Notes under the pieces: generated by a model
Databases searched by the model: none
What the model was told of the DNA's origin: nothing
What the model saw: only the letters and a program-made list of their open reading frames with translations
Source of the DNA: HGM04593 sp045631905
GTDB lineage: Bacteria > Bacteroidota > Bacteroidia > Bacteroidales > Bacteroidaceae
Direction of reading: 5' to 3'
Length of the DNA stretch: 39,713 nucleotides
Assembly: GCA_045631905.1 (NCBI GenBank)
Contig: JAZQVO010000013.1
Location: 1-39,713 of the forward strand
Shown: in pieces, positions 7,072 through 15,445 of the stretch
Layout: every line of letters begins with the position of its first letter
How positions within the stretch are numbered: the stretch's first letter is position 1
Position numbers and translations under genes: made by a program

Positions 7072-8082
7072 TTACTTGCTCAATGCAGCCGAAATATCAA
7101 CTGCGATAGCAACAGTTGCACCAACCATAGGGTTGTTACCGATACCGAGGAAGCCCATCATCTCCACGTGTGCGGGAACCGATGAAGAACCTGCGAACTG
7201 AGCGTCTGAGTGCATACGGCCCATAGTGTCGGTCATACCATAAGAAGCGGGGCCGGCAGCCATGTTATCGGGGTGCAATGTACGGCCTGTACCACCACCC
7301 GAAGCTACTGAGAAGTAGTTCTTGCCGGCGAGGATACGCTCTTTCTTGTATGTACCTGCAACGGGGTGCTGGAAACGTGTGGGGTTGGTAGAGTTACCTG
7401 TGATAGATACGTCTACACCCTCTTTCCACATGATTGCTACACCTTCGCGAACATCGTCGGCACCGTAGCAACGTACTTTGGCACGGGGGCCATCGCTGTA
7501 AGCGATCTCACGTACGATGTTCAACTCGCCTGTGAAGTAGTCGAACTGTGTCTGCACGTATGTAAAGCCGTTGATGCGTGAGATAATCTGTGCGGCATCT
7601 TTACCAAGACCGTTGAGGATACAACGGAGGGGCTCTTTACGTACTTTGTCGGCTTTGGCGGCAATTTTGATTGCACCCTCGGCAGCGGCGAATGACTCGT
7701 GACCGGCCAAGAAAGCGAAACATTTTGTCTCCTCGCGCAACAAACGTGCGGCAAGGTTACCGTGACCGATACCTACTTTACGGTCGTCAGCTACTGAACC
7801 GGGGATACAGAATGCCTGCAAGCCCAAGCCGATAGCCTCGGCTGCGTCGGCTGCGTTTTTGCAACCTTTTTTCAATGCGATGGCAGCACCTACTACATAC
7901 GCCCATTTAGCGTTCTCGAAGCAGATGGGCTGTGTCTCCTCACAAGTTTTGTAAGGGTCGATGCCATACTGCTCGCAAATCTCGTTAGCCTCTTCGATGC
8001 TGGCGATACCATTCTCGTTCAAAACAGCAAGGATCTGCTTGATACGACGATCCTGACTTTCAAATTTAACGGGTCTTATCAT
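7072..8082 (-). CDS. GGGtGRT protein
   Basis: This 336-residue protein carries the family's defining motif GGGTGRT at residues 262-268, followed by LHPDNMAAGPASYGMTDTMGR. The family is conserved in anaerobic bacteria, and its biochemical role is not established to my knowledge. It starts 13 bases after a NifU-like scaffold gene on the same strand, the usual pairing, which suggests an Fe-S or metal-related function. Several conserved Cys residues (36, 47, 54, 74, 92, 121, 154, 205) could be ligands. The gene is intact and ends at a strong terminator. Its last 54 codons are also found, damaged, at 3842-4057. Confidence 0.9.
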   Translation of the reverse strand: MIRPVKFESQDRRIKQILAVLNENGIASIEEANEICEQYGIDPYKTCEETQPICFENAKWAYVVGAAIALKKGCKNAADAAEAIGLGLQAFCIPGSVADDRKVGIGHGNLAARLLREETKCFAFLAGHESFAAAEGAIKIAAKADKVRKEPLRCILNGLGKDAAQIISRINGFTYVQTQFDYFTGELNIVREIAYSDGPRAKVRCYGADDVREGVAIMWKEGVDVSITGNSTNPTRFQHPVAGTYKKERILAGKNYFSVASGGGTGRTLHPDNMAAGPASYGMTDTMGRMHSDAQFAGSSSVPAHVEMMGFLGIGNNPMVGATVAIAVDISAALSK

Positions 8083-8095
8083 AGCTTAATCCTCC

Positions 8096-8797
8096 TTATT
8101 CTTTACGTGGGTCAATGTATTTAACTGCGCCGTCCTCCTCTTTGAAACGACCGTATGTCTTTGTAAGGCTCTTAACTGCCTCGTTGGCATCGGTACCTTT
8201 CTTAATCTCGTCCATGAGCTGGCCGAGGTTGATGAACTGGTAACCGCAAATCTCGTCGTTTTTGTCGAGAGCGAGCTTTGTGATGTAGCCCTCTGCCATC
8301 TCCAAGTAGCGTGAACCCTTTGCAAGTGTACCATAGAGAGTACCTGTCTGGCTGCGAAGGCCTTTACCCAAGTCCTCCAAGCCGGCACCGATAATCAAAC
8401 CACCCTCAGAGAAAGCCGACTGGCTGCGACCGTAAACAATCTGCAAGAACAACTCGCGCATTGCAGTGTTGATAGCGTCGCAAACAAGGTCGGTGTTAAG
8501 AGCCTCGAGGATAGTCTTGCCGGGAAGAATCTCCGATGCCATAGCGGCAGAGTGTGTCATACCCGAACAGCCGATAGTCTCAACGAGAGCCTCCTGAATG
8601 ATACCGTTCTTGATGTTCAATGATAGTTTACAAGCGCCCTGCTGGGGAGCACACCATCCAATACCGTGTGTGAAACCCGAAATGTCGGCAACCTCTTTTG
8701 CCTTAATCCATTTGCCCTCTTCGGGAATGGGTGCGGGACCGTGGTTGGGACCTTTCTTCACTACACACATGTTTTCTACTTCGTGTGAATAAACCAT
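8096..8797 (-). CDS. Iron-sulfur cluster assembly scaffold protein, NifU/IscU-like
   Basis: The 233-residue protein belongs to the NifU_N scaffold family. Three Cys sites fit the cluster-binding pattern: GIGWCAPQQGACKLSL, TIGCSGMTHSAA, and LVCDAINTAMREL. It is longer than IscU (about 130 residues), with an N-terminal extension (GPNHGPAPIPEEGKW) and a C-terminal region (SEGGLIIGAGLEDLGKGL) found in the version that accompanies GGGtGRT proteins. It is the first gene of the pair and has a recognisable promoter at 8856-8887. It probably builds or hands over a cluster in the cytoplasm, possibly to the GGGtGRT partner; that last point is inference from gene order. Confidence 0.88.
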   Translation of the reverse strand: MVYSHEVENMCVVKKGPNHGPAPIPEEGKWIKAKEVADISGFTHGIGWCAPQQGACKLSLNIKNGIIQEALVETIGCSGMTHSAAMASEILPGKTILEALNTDLVCDAINTAMRELFLQIVYGRSQSAFSEGGLIIGAGLEDLGKGLRSQTGTLYGTLAKGSRYLEMAEGYITKLALDKNDEICGYQFINLGQLMDEIKKGTDANEAVKSLTKTYGRFKEEDGAVKYIDPRKE

Positions 8798-8855
8798 AAT
8801 TTTTTATGTTTAAGTTGTGAAACTGGTGAAACAAATTTTAGTCTCTTTCAATTTG

Positions 8856-8887
8856 CGAAGATAGTGAAAAATATGGATTATCTCAAA
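8856..8887 (-). promoter_or_regulatory. Promoter of the NifU-like/GGGtGRT operon
   Basis: On the minus strand: TTTG (8884-8887), 20-base spacer, TATCTTCG (8856-8863). Close to the Bacteroidetes consensus, giving a leader of about 50 bases. Confidence 0.7.
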
Positions 8888-9032
8888 GCGTGTGGTCGAA
8901 ATTATTTGTAAAAAAATGAAAGCATGCTAAAAAAATATAATATTAGCGCGATATTTGGTATTTATTATATAGTTTTCGCTTTTTCTTTATAACTTTGCGT
9001 TTCTGTTGAACTATATTATATTGTTGAATGAA

Positions 9033-9866
9033 ATGAAAAAGTTATTTTTTGGTTTGTTGTCATTGTTTGCGGGCGCAATGCTTTTTGTGTCGTGCGATGG
9101 TGCCGAGAATGGTGTACACTATACCGGGTTCTATATGATGAATGTGTTTGATATTAAAAAATCATATATTTACCCTTCGTTTTCCGATACTGCATACTTT
9201 GTAGAGGATATAGCTTTGGGCGACGGGCAGACAACCCTTGCCGATGGTGACAGGGCTTACATGAGCATAGATATCGATTACGACCCTTATACCATGAAGT
9301 ACCCTAAACAAAAGATAGGGTATGTAATTTCCAAAATAACACGTCGCGAGTTGAGCGAGAAGGGCGGTTTCGTTGTAACGAAATATAACTCTCCTTTCAA
9401 GCGTATGGCCGAGCTTGTGAGCTTTATGGATCACTCGGGTGTGGTTCACGATTCCGATTTTCTGTGGGCCGATGCCACAACCCAGAATATTATAATGTGC
9501 TTCAAAAAAGGTTGGATATGCTCTCCCCGTATGGTGGTGGACAGTTTGCGCAAAGGCGATTTGGGCGCAGTGCTTTACTTCCGTCTCTATGCCGATATTG
9601 CCGAAAGAAAAGGTTGGGTGGACAACGAGGTTATAACAAACGATAACATCGATCTTTCGGCCAAGATATTCTCGTACAACATGGATTGGGAGAAAATTAA
9701 AAGTGAACTTACTGCCGAGGAGCAGGCTATGCTTTCGAGCATCGATTCATTGACGAGCCACATATCGGTAGTTGTGGAGGGCGCAAAGAAAGATGCCGAT
9801 GGTATGTATATCCCCGAGGGATATTTTACAAACGACAAGTTCGCCAACCCCTATTATAAGAAGTAG
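9033..9866 (+). CDS. Lipoprotein, NigD-like (uncertain)
   Basis: The start is the ATG at 9033, not the TTG at 9006, because MKKLFFGLLSLFAGAMLFVSC is a perfect lipoprotein signal with Cys21 as the lipidated residue. The mature part (about 257 residues) is mostly beta-rich, with a GDRAYMSIDIDYDP segment that recalls NigD-like lipoproteins of Bacteroides. That match is weak. A TAACTTTG -7 box lies just upstream (about 8988-8996). It is followed at 31 bases by a YIP1-type membrane protein and then smpB, and the three appear cotranscribed. Function unknown. Confidence 0.75.
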   Translation: MKKLFFGLLSLFAGAMLFVSCDGAENGVHYTGFYMMNVFDIKKSYIYPSFSDTAYFVEDIALGDGQTTLADGDRAYMSIDIDYDPYTMKYPKQKIGYVISKITRRELSEKGGFVVTKYNSPFKRMAELVSFMDHSGVVHDSDFLWADATTQNIIMCFKKGWICSPRMVVDSLRKGDLGAVLYFRLYADIAERKGWVDNEVITNDNIDLSAKIFSYNMDWEKIKSELTAEEQAMLSSIDSLTSHISVVVEGAKKDADGMYIPEGYFTNDKFANPYYKK

Positions 9867-9897
9867 GGCGGTAATTTACAAAAATCAATAATAGAAG

Positions 9898-10470
9898 ATG
9901 GATTTTAAGAAATTATTGAGTGTAGTGACCATGTTGCTCTTGCAGCCGGCAATGGCGTGGAAGGCAATATCGCATGAACATGAAAAAACACGCATGCTCA
10001 ATAACTTTCTTTATCCCATGCTGATGCTATGTTGCCTTGCCACGTTCCTTGGTGCAATCTTCGACCATGAATTTAGTCTCGATGGTTTCTACATGGCAAT
10101 AGTGAAGATGGGTGTAAAGTTTATAACGCTGTTTTTTGCATATTACCTGTCGGCGTTTGTGGTGTCGAAACTGCCGAAATTATTGCTCAATACAGAGTGT
10201 GACAGTTTAAAAACAGAACATCTCACCGGCTATTCGATGGTGGTGTTCCTTGCGCTTGATATATTAATTGCACTATTCCCAAATTTCAGAATAATAGCAT
10301 GGATATTGCAGTTTTACACCGTTAAGGTGGTTTGGGACGGTGTGGCAGTGCTTTTGCGTGTGGGTGAGGAGCAACGTCTGACAATAACCATGGTTGTGTC
10401 GTTGCTTGTGATAACCGTTCCCTTTGTGGTGGGGCTTATTATGTCGGCGTTGTCGGCCAATTTAGGATAA
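9898..10470 (+). CDS. YIP1-family integral membrane protein
   Basis: The 190-residue protein has about five hydrophobic segments (roughly residues 40-58, 66-88, 108-126, 130-146, 163-185). The signature WKAISHE near the N-terminus and YTVKVVWDGVAVLLRV towards the end are typical of the bacterial Yip1 domain family. No enzymatic motif is visible. It sits between a lipoprotein gene and smpB, only 6 bases before smpB. Its function in bacteria is unknown; the family assignment is fairly sure. Confidence 0.75.
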   Translation: MDFKKLLSVVTMLLLQPAMAWKAISHEHEKTRMLNNFLYPMLMLCCLATFLGAIFDHEFSLDGFYMAIVKMGVKFITLFFAYYLSAFVVSKLPKLLLNTECDSLKTEHLTGYSMVVFLALDILIALFPNFRIIAWILQFYTVKVVWDGVAVLLRVGEEQRLTITMVVSLLVITVPFVVGLIMSALSANLG

Positions 10471-10476
10471 AAAATA

Positions 10477-10938
10477 ATGGATAAGAGAGTAACAAATATA
10501 AATATAAAGAACAAACGTGCAACGTTCGACTACATTATAACCGATACCTACACGGCCGGAATAGTGCTCACAGGTACCGAGATAAAGTCGATACGCCTGT
10601 CGAAAGTGAGCCTTGTGGATACCTATTGCATCTTCATAGGCGAAGAGTTGTGGGTTAAAAATATGCACATTGCCGAATATTTCTACGGTTCTTACAATAA
10701 CCACTCGGCACGTCGCGACCGCAAACTCTTGTTGCAACGTAAGGAGCTGAATAAATTGAAGCAGGCGGCGAAGAACCCCGGCTTCACCATCGTTCCCACC
10801 CGGTTGTTTATAAACGAGAAGGGGCTCGCCAAGCTGGTTATCGGTCTTGCACGCGGTAAGCACGAATATGACAAGCGCGAGACGCTCAAAGAGCGTGACG
10901 ACAAGCGCGAGATGGATAGAATGAGACGTATTTATTGA
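10477..10938 (+). CDS. smpB: SsrA-binding protein SmpB
   Basis: The 153-residue protein binds tmRNA and brings it to stalled ribosomes for trans-translation. The family core is clear: NKRATFDYIITDTYTAGIVL, TGTEIKSIRLSKVSLVDTYC, NMHIAEYFYGSYNNHSARRDRKLLL and the basic C-terminal tail KHEYDKRETLKERDDKREMDR. Length is normal. It follows the YIP1 gene after 6 bases and ends at a strong terminator. The tmRNA gene itself was not seen in this window. Confidence 0.97.
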   Translation: MDKRVTNINIKNKRATFDYIITDTYTAGIVLTGTEIKSIRLSKVSLVDTYCIFIGEELWVKNMHIAEYFYGSYNNHSARRDRKLLLQRKELNKLKQAAKNPGFTIVPTRLFINEKGLAKLVIGLARGKHEYDKRETLKERDDKREMDRMRRIY

Positions 10939-10948
10939 TAATAAAACG

Positions 10949-10982
10949 GGGCGATGCCGAAAGCGTCGCCCATGCTTTTTTT
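10949..10982 (+). terminator. Terminator after smpB
   Basis: GGGCGATGC, loop, GCGTCGCCC, then a T run. It separates smpB from metH, which starts 12 bases later. Confidence 0.9.
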
Positions 10983-10993
10983 TCTTGTAAAAT

Positions 10994-13771
10994 ATGAAAT
11001 TGACAGATGCTTTAAAGGAGAGAATACTTGTTCTCGACGGTGCTATGGGCACAATGATACAACAATACTCGTTGAAAGAGGAGGATTTTCATGGCGAGCG
11101 TTTTGTGGCCCATGAGGTGCCCTTGAAAGGAAACAACGATATCTTGGTGCTTACCCGCCCCGATGTGATAGAGGCCATACACGAAAAATATCTTGTTGCC
11201 GGTGCCGATATAATAGAGACCTGTACTTTTAATGCAAACCGCATATCGCAAAGCGACTATGCTTGCGAAGCACTTTGTACCGAGATAAACACCGCTGCCG
11301 TGAGAATAGCTCGTGGCATAGCCGACAAATACTCAACCCCCGAAAAACCCCGTTTTGTGGTAGGTTCGGTGGGCCCCACAAGCCGTACATGCTCCATGAG
11401 CCCCGACGTGGAGAACCCAGCTCTTCGTAACCTCAACTTTGATACCTTGGTGTCGGCTTATGTGGAGCAGATGACTGCGCTCATTGAGGGCGGTGTCGAT
11501 GCTCTCTTGTGCGAAACAATATTTGACACGCTGAATGCAAAGGCCGCCACATATGCAGCATCGGAGGCGATGGAGAGAGTGGGGCGCAGGGTGCCTGTGA
11601 TGCTCTCGTTCACCATAGCCGACTGTGGAGGTCGCATACTGTCGGGGCAGTCGATAGAGGCATTTATGGCCTCGGTGCTGAACCGCGATGTGCTCTCGAT
11701 AGGCCTAAACTGCTCCTTCGGTGCAGGTCAGATGAAACCTTTTATTAAACGCTTGGCCGACATCGCACCTTGCTATGTAAGTGCCTACCCCAACGCCGGT
11801 CTTCCCAACGAGCTTGGCAAGTACGACCAGACACCCGCGCAGATGGCCGCCTTGGTGAACGAATACATTGAGGAGGGGCTTGTTAATATAATAGGTGGCT
11901 GTTGCGGTACAACAAACGAATATATATCGGAATTTCCGGCCCTTGTAAACGGCAAGACCCCGCGTAAGCCCGTGCCCTACCCGGGGGATATGTGGCTGTC
12001 GGGCCTCGACCGCCTTGTGGTGAACCCCTCGATGAACTTTATAAACATAGGGGAGAGGTGCAACGTCGCAGGCTCGCGCAAGTTCCTGCGTCTGATAAAT
12101 GAAAAGAACTATGCCGAGGCACTGAAAATTGCCCGTATGCAGGTGGAGGACGGTGCGCAGGTGCTCGACGTGAACTTCGACGACGGCCTCTTGGATACAA
12201 AAGCCGAGATGATAAATTTCTTGAACCTGCTTGCCGGCGAGCCCGAGATTGCCCGTATTCCCGTCATGGTCGATTCGTCCGATTGGGAGGTGGTGTGTGC
12301 CGGTCTCAAATGTCTGCAAGGTCGTTCGATTGTAAACTCACTCTCCTTGAAAGAGGGCGAAGAACTGTTCCTCGCGCGTGCAAGCGAGGCGAAACGTCTT
12401 GGAGCATCTGTTGTTATCATGGCATTCGACGAGGAGGGGCAGGCTGTCACATACGAGCGTAAGATAGCTGTGTGTGAGCGAGCATATAAACTCCTTGTAG
12501 AAAAGGTGGGCTTTGAACCCCACGATATAATTTTCGACCCCAATATACTTGCGGTGGCAACAGGTATCGAGGAGCACTCGGCCTATGGCTTGGACTTTAT
12601 ACGTGCATGTGCATGGATAAAGAAAAACCTGCCGGGAACTCACATAAGCGGGGGCGTGAGCAATTTATCCTTCTCGTTCCGTGGCAATAACTATGTGCGC
12701 GAAGCGATGCACGCTGTCTTCCTCTATCATGCAATAGAGGCTGGCATGGACATGGGAATTGTGAACCCACAAACATCGGTGCAGTACGAAGAGATACCCG
12801 AGGATTTGAAGAAGGCTATCGAAGATGTTATCCTTGCCCGTACCCCCTCTGCCACAGAGGTGCTCACAGCCATGGCCCAGGAACTTAAAGACAGAACCGT
12901 GGGTGCCACACATCACAGCGACGATGCTTGGCGTGGCGGGTGTGTAGAGGAGCGTTTGAAAGTGGCTCTCTTGAAGGGTGTATGCGACTATCTCGAACAG
13001 GACATCGCCGAGGCGGTTGAGAAGTATAAAACTGCGATAGCCGTGATAGGCGGTCCGCTCATGGCTGGTATGAACCATGTGGGCGAGCTGTTTGGTGCCG
13101 GTAAATTGTTCCTCCCTCAGGTGGTAAAGACTGCACGCACCATGAAAGAGGCAGTAGCTATTTTGCAACCTCTCATAGAGGCCGACAAAAACCGTATGGT
13201 GGCATCGGCAGGCAAAGTGGTTATTGCCACCGTTAAGGGCGATGTGCACGATATAGGAAAAAACATAGCCGGCGTGGTTATGGGGTGCAACGGCTACGAT
13301 ATTATCGACCTCGGTGTCATGGTGCCTGCCGAAACTATTGTGTCGGCGGTAGTGGATAACAAAGCAGACATTGTTATATTAAGCGGTCTTATCACCCCCT
13401 CGCTCGAAGAGATGATTACGGTGGTGCGTTCACTTAAAACAGCCGGCTTGGATATTCCCGTGATGATAGCCGGTGCAACCACAAGCCCCATGCACACCGC
13501 TTTGAAGATTGCTCCCGAATATAATGGTCCGGTGATACATGTAAAAGATGTGTCGCAGAATGTTATTGTGGCATCTAAATTGCTTGGTAGCGATGAGGCT
13601 CGCACCGCTTTTGTTGAACAACTCTTTGCCGAGCAACAGTTGTTGCGCGAGCAGGCCGCCAAAAAGGAGCAGGAGCAGTTGCGCTCGCTCGACGAGGCTC
13701 GTCGCAACCGTCTCAACCTCTTCGACGATGAGCACAAGCATGGCGCGGGTTGCGATTGTGGCTGCTGTTGA
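10994..13771 (+). CDS. metH: Cobalamin-dependent methionine synthase, lacking the activation domain
   Basis: The enzyme transfers the methyl group of 5-methyltetrahydrofolate to homocysteine. Domains in order: homocysteine methyltransferase barrel (about 1-325, zinc Cys pair in GGCCGTT near 301-304), pterin-binding barrel (about 340-600, INIGERCNVAGSRKF), cobalamin cap (about 640-735) and B12-binding Rossmann domain (about 740-880) with GDVHDIGKNI, where His752 is the cobalt ligand. At 925 residues it is far shorter than the ~1230 of E. coli MetH. The S-adenosylmethionine-dependent reactivation domain is missing and is replaced by a charged helix and a tail HKHGAGCDCGCC. No cobalamin riboswitch is visible; the upstream gap is only 55 bases. 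Confidence 0.95.
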   Translation: MKLTDALKERILVLDGAMGTMIQQYSLKEEDFHGERFVAHEVPLKGNNDILVLTRPDVIEAIHEKYLVAGADIIETCTFNANRISQSDYACEALCTEINTAAVRIARGIADKYSTPEKPRFVVGSVGPTSRTCSMSPDVENPALRNLNFDTLVSAYVEQMTALIEGGVDALLCETIFDTLNAKAATYAASEAMERVGRRVPVMLSFTIADCGGRILSGQSIEAFMASVLNRDVLSIGLNCSFGAGQMKPFIKRLADIAPCYVSAYPNAGLPNELGKYDQTPAQMAALVNEYIEEGLVNIIGGCCGTTNEYISEFPALVNGKTPRKPVPYPGDMWLSGLDRLVVNPSMNFINIGERCNVAGSRKFLRLINEKNYAEALKIARMQVEDGAQVLDVNFDDGLLDTKAEMINFLNLLAGEPEIARIPVMVDSSDWEVVCAGLKCLQGRSIVNSLSLKEGEELFLARASEAKRLGASVVIMAFDEEGQAVTYERKIAVCERAYKLLVEKVGFEPHDIIFDPNILAVATGIEEHSAYGLDFIRACAWIKKNLPGTHISGGVSNLSFSFRGNNYVREAMHAVFLYHAIEAGMDMGIVNPQTSVQYEEIPEDLKKAIEDVILARTPSATEVLTAMAQELKDRTVGATHHSDDAWRGGCVEERLKVALLKGVCDYLEQDIAEAVEKYKTAIAVIGGPLMAGMNHVGELFGAGKLFLPQVVKTARTMKEAVAILQPLIEADKNRMVASAGKVVIATVKGDVHDIGKNIAGVVMGCNGYDIIDLGVMVPAETIVSAVVDNKADIVILSGLITPSLEEMITVVRSLKTAGLDIPVMIAGATTSPMHTALKIAPEYNGPVIHVKDVSQNVIVASKLLGSDEARTAFVEQLFAEQQLLREQAAKKEQEQLRSLDEARRNRLNLFDDEHKHGAGCDCGCC

Positions 13772-13813
13772 TTAATGTATTTTGTATAATATAATCTGTT
13801 AAAAATATAATTT

Positions 13814-14452
13814 ATGGAATCGGTTGCATTTATAGAATGGTGTCTCGAACACCTTAACTACTGGACAATAACCCTGCTTATGGCTATTGAGAGCTCTTTC
13901 ATACCCTTCCCCTCGGAGGTTGTGGTACCACCTGCCGCGTGGCTTGCCGCCGACCCCGAAAGTGGTCTTAACGTCTACCTTGTGGTATTCTTTGCCACAC
14001 TTGGTGCCATGCTGGGTGCGGTTGTGAATTATCTCCTTGCTTTGTGGCTCGGTCGCCCCATCGTGTATAAATTTGCCAACAGCCGTTTCGGGCACATGTG
14101 CCTCATAGACGAGCCTGCCGTTAAGAAGGCCGAAGAGTACTTTGAAAAACGTGGTGCCGCATCAACCTTTATAGGTCGTTTGATACCTGCCGTGCGCCAG
14201 CTTATATCAATCCCTGCCGGCCTCGCTCGCATGAAGATGAGTACTTTCCTCATATTTACAGCCCTCGGCGCAGGTATATGGAACGGAGTGCTTGCCGCTC
14301 TCGGTTGGTATTTGTCAAGGGTTCCCGGCATCGAAACAAAAGAACAGCTCATAGAGAAGGTAACCGTTTACAGCCACGAGATAGGGTATTGCTTTATAGC
14401 TCTCGGCGTGTTTATTGTGGCATACCTTATTTATAAAGGGTATAAAAAGTAA
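13814..14452 (+). CDS. DedA-family membrane protein
   Basis: The 212-residue protein belongs to the DedA/VTT family of inner-membrane proteins, implicated in lipid (undecaprenyl phosphate or phospholipid) flipping and envelope homeostasis. The acidic and Pro motif in ESSFIPFPSEVVVPPA (residues 22-37) and the conserved GRLIPAVRQLISIPAGLARM segment (about 126-145) are clear, with four or five membrane helices. It starts 42 bases after metH and may be cotranscribed. It ends at a bidirectional terminator. Confidence 0.92.
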   Translation: MESVAFIEWCLEHLNYWTITLLMAIESSFIPFPSEVVVPPAAWLAADPESGLNVYLVVFFATLGAMLGAVVNYLLALWLGRPIVYKFANSRFGHMCLIDEPAVKKAEEYFEKRGAASTFIGRLIPAVRQLISIPAGLARMKMSTFLIFTALGAGIWNGVLAALGWYLSRVPGIETKEQLIEKVTVYSHEIGYCFIALGVFIVAYLIYKGYKK

Positions 14453-14475
14453 TCTTTAACAAAAATTTACACTAT

Positions 14476-14516
14476 AAAAATTTCCTGCTTGCTGTCACAG
14501 CGAGCAGGAAATTTTT
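14476..14516. terminator. Bidirectional terminator between dedA-like and SIMPL genes
   Basis: AAAAATTTCCTGCTTGCTG and CAGCGAGCAGGAAATTTTT form a stem of about 18 pairs with one mismatch and a TCA loop. It serves both converging genes. Confidence 0.92.
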
Positions 14517-14544
14517 TGTCAAGTCGAAGACAACGCCAAGCCTG

Positions 14545-15258
14545 CTACTTTAACGCATAATCTATCGTTGTAACCACGCGCACACGTTTTATTTGCGGGG
14601 TAAAGTCGTCGCTTGTTATGCTAAACTGCCCTTGGTTCGCCTTGCGTATATCGCCGAGAGTGCTTTGCGAGTCCTCGGCAAATTTTTGTGCCACGGCGCG
14701 TGCGTTGCGTGTGGCCTCCTCAATCATAGTGGGTTTAAGCTCGTTGAGCTTTGTAAATTCAAAGGTGGTTTGGTATTGATAGTCGGTGGTTATTGCTATG
14801 TTCATCTTCATTAGCTCCACCTGTTTCTGCATGAGTGATAGAATCTTATCCACCTGCGACGATATAACCGTTACCACCGTCTCGGCTTGGTAGCGGTATT
14901 TTATGTCGTTACTGCTGTAATAGTCGGCTTCGCGGTCGCGTACCTGTGGAGCCGATACCAAAATTTCGTTGGCGTGTATACCATTATTTTTCAAGAAGGT
15001 TATTATGGTGGTGCTGTTGCTCTCCACCTCCTTGTATAGTTGTGTAAGGTCGTTGCTCACACACTTGTATGGCAGGTTCCACACAACGCGGTCGGCTTGC
15101 ACCTCGCGTTCGGCAAGGCCTTTGACCGTTACGTATCGGTCTTTATTCGAGAAGTTGTCGATACCGCTTTTAATAAACCACCCCATACTCATGAGGCCTG
15201 CCATAATCAGTGTTGCACCTATAACTTTGCTTTTGTCCATAATATCTGTTTTTTTCAT
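14545..15258 (-). CDS. SIMPL domain (DUF541) protein
   Basis: The longest frame begins with a TTG at 15300, but the ATG at 15258 (MKKTDIMDKSKVIGA) or at 15240 (MDKSKVIGA) is more likely, because a single membrane anchor follows (IGATLIMAGLMSMGWFI). I chose 15258. The exported part has the SIMPL pattern: RYVTVKGLAEREVQADR near the start, then alternating strands and helices, LVSAPQVRDREA, and the closing RNARAVAQKFAEDSQSTLG. Members are periplasmic or anchored proteins of unclear role (some protect against oxidative stress). It converges on the DedA-like gene. Confidence 0.88.
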   Translation of the reverse strand: MKKTDIMDKSKVIGATLIMAGLMSMGWFIKSGIDNFSNKDRYVTVKGLAEREVQADRVVWNLPYKCVSNDLTQLYKEVESNSTTIITFLKNNGIHANEILVSAPQVRDREADYYSSNDIKYRYQAETVVTVISSQVDKILSLMQKQVELMKMNIAITTDYQYQTTFEFTKLNELKPTMIEEATRNARAVAQKFAEDSQSTLGDIRKANQGQFSITSDDFTPQIKRVRVVTTIDYALK

Positions 15259-15344
15259 GTTCAACCATGCTAATGTATTTAAATATTGTTCACCTGTCAA
15301 ACATTTTATTGTTTTTATGCTTTTTTAAAAGAAAAACGGCTCCT

Positions 15345-15378
15345 TTTGCTTAAAAAAGATAATTAATTTATATATTCG
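15345..15378 (+). promoter_or_regulatory. Probable aspA promoter
   Basis: TTTG (15345-15348) and TATATTCG (15371-15378) with a 22-base spacer, slightly longer than usual. It would give a leader of about 60 bases before aspA. Confidence 0.5.
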
Positions 15379-15445
15379 CAGTTGATTTATTCGTAACTCC
15401 CTTTTTGTGGAGATATTAAAACGCTAATATTAAAATTCAATATAG

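Noticed and set aside
9006..9032. Longer N-terminus for the lipoprotein, starting at TTG
   Set aside because: It would bury the lipoprotein signal; the ATG at 9033 gives a standard leader.
10939..10993. Possible cobalamin riboswitch upstream of metH
   Set aside because: Only 55 bases are available and most of them are the smpB terminator; no B12-box was seen.
12109..13741. Several long minus-strand frames within metH
   Set aside because: Shadows of a strongly supported gene; no domain resemblance.
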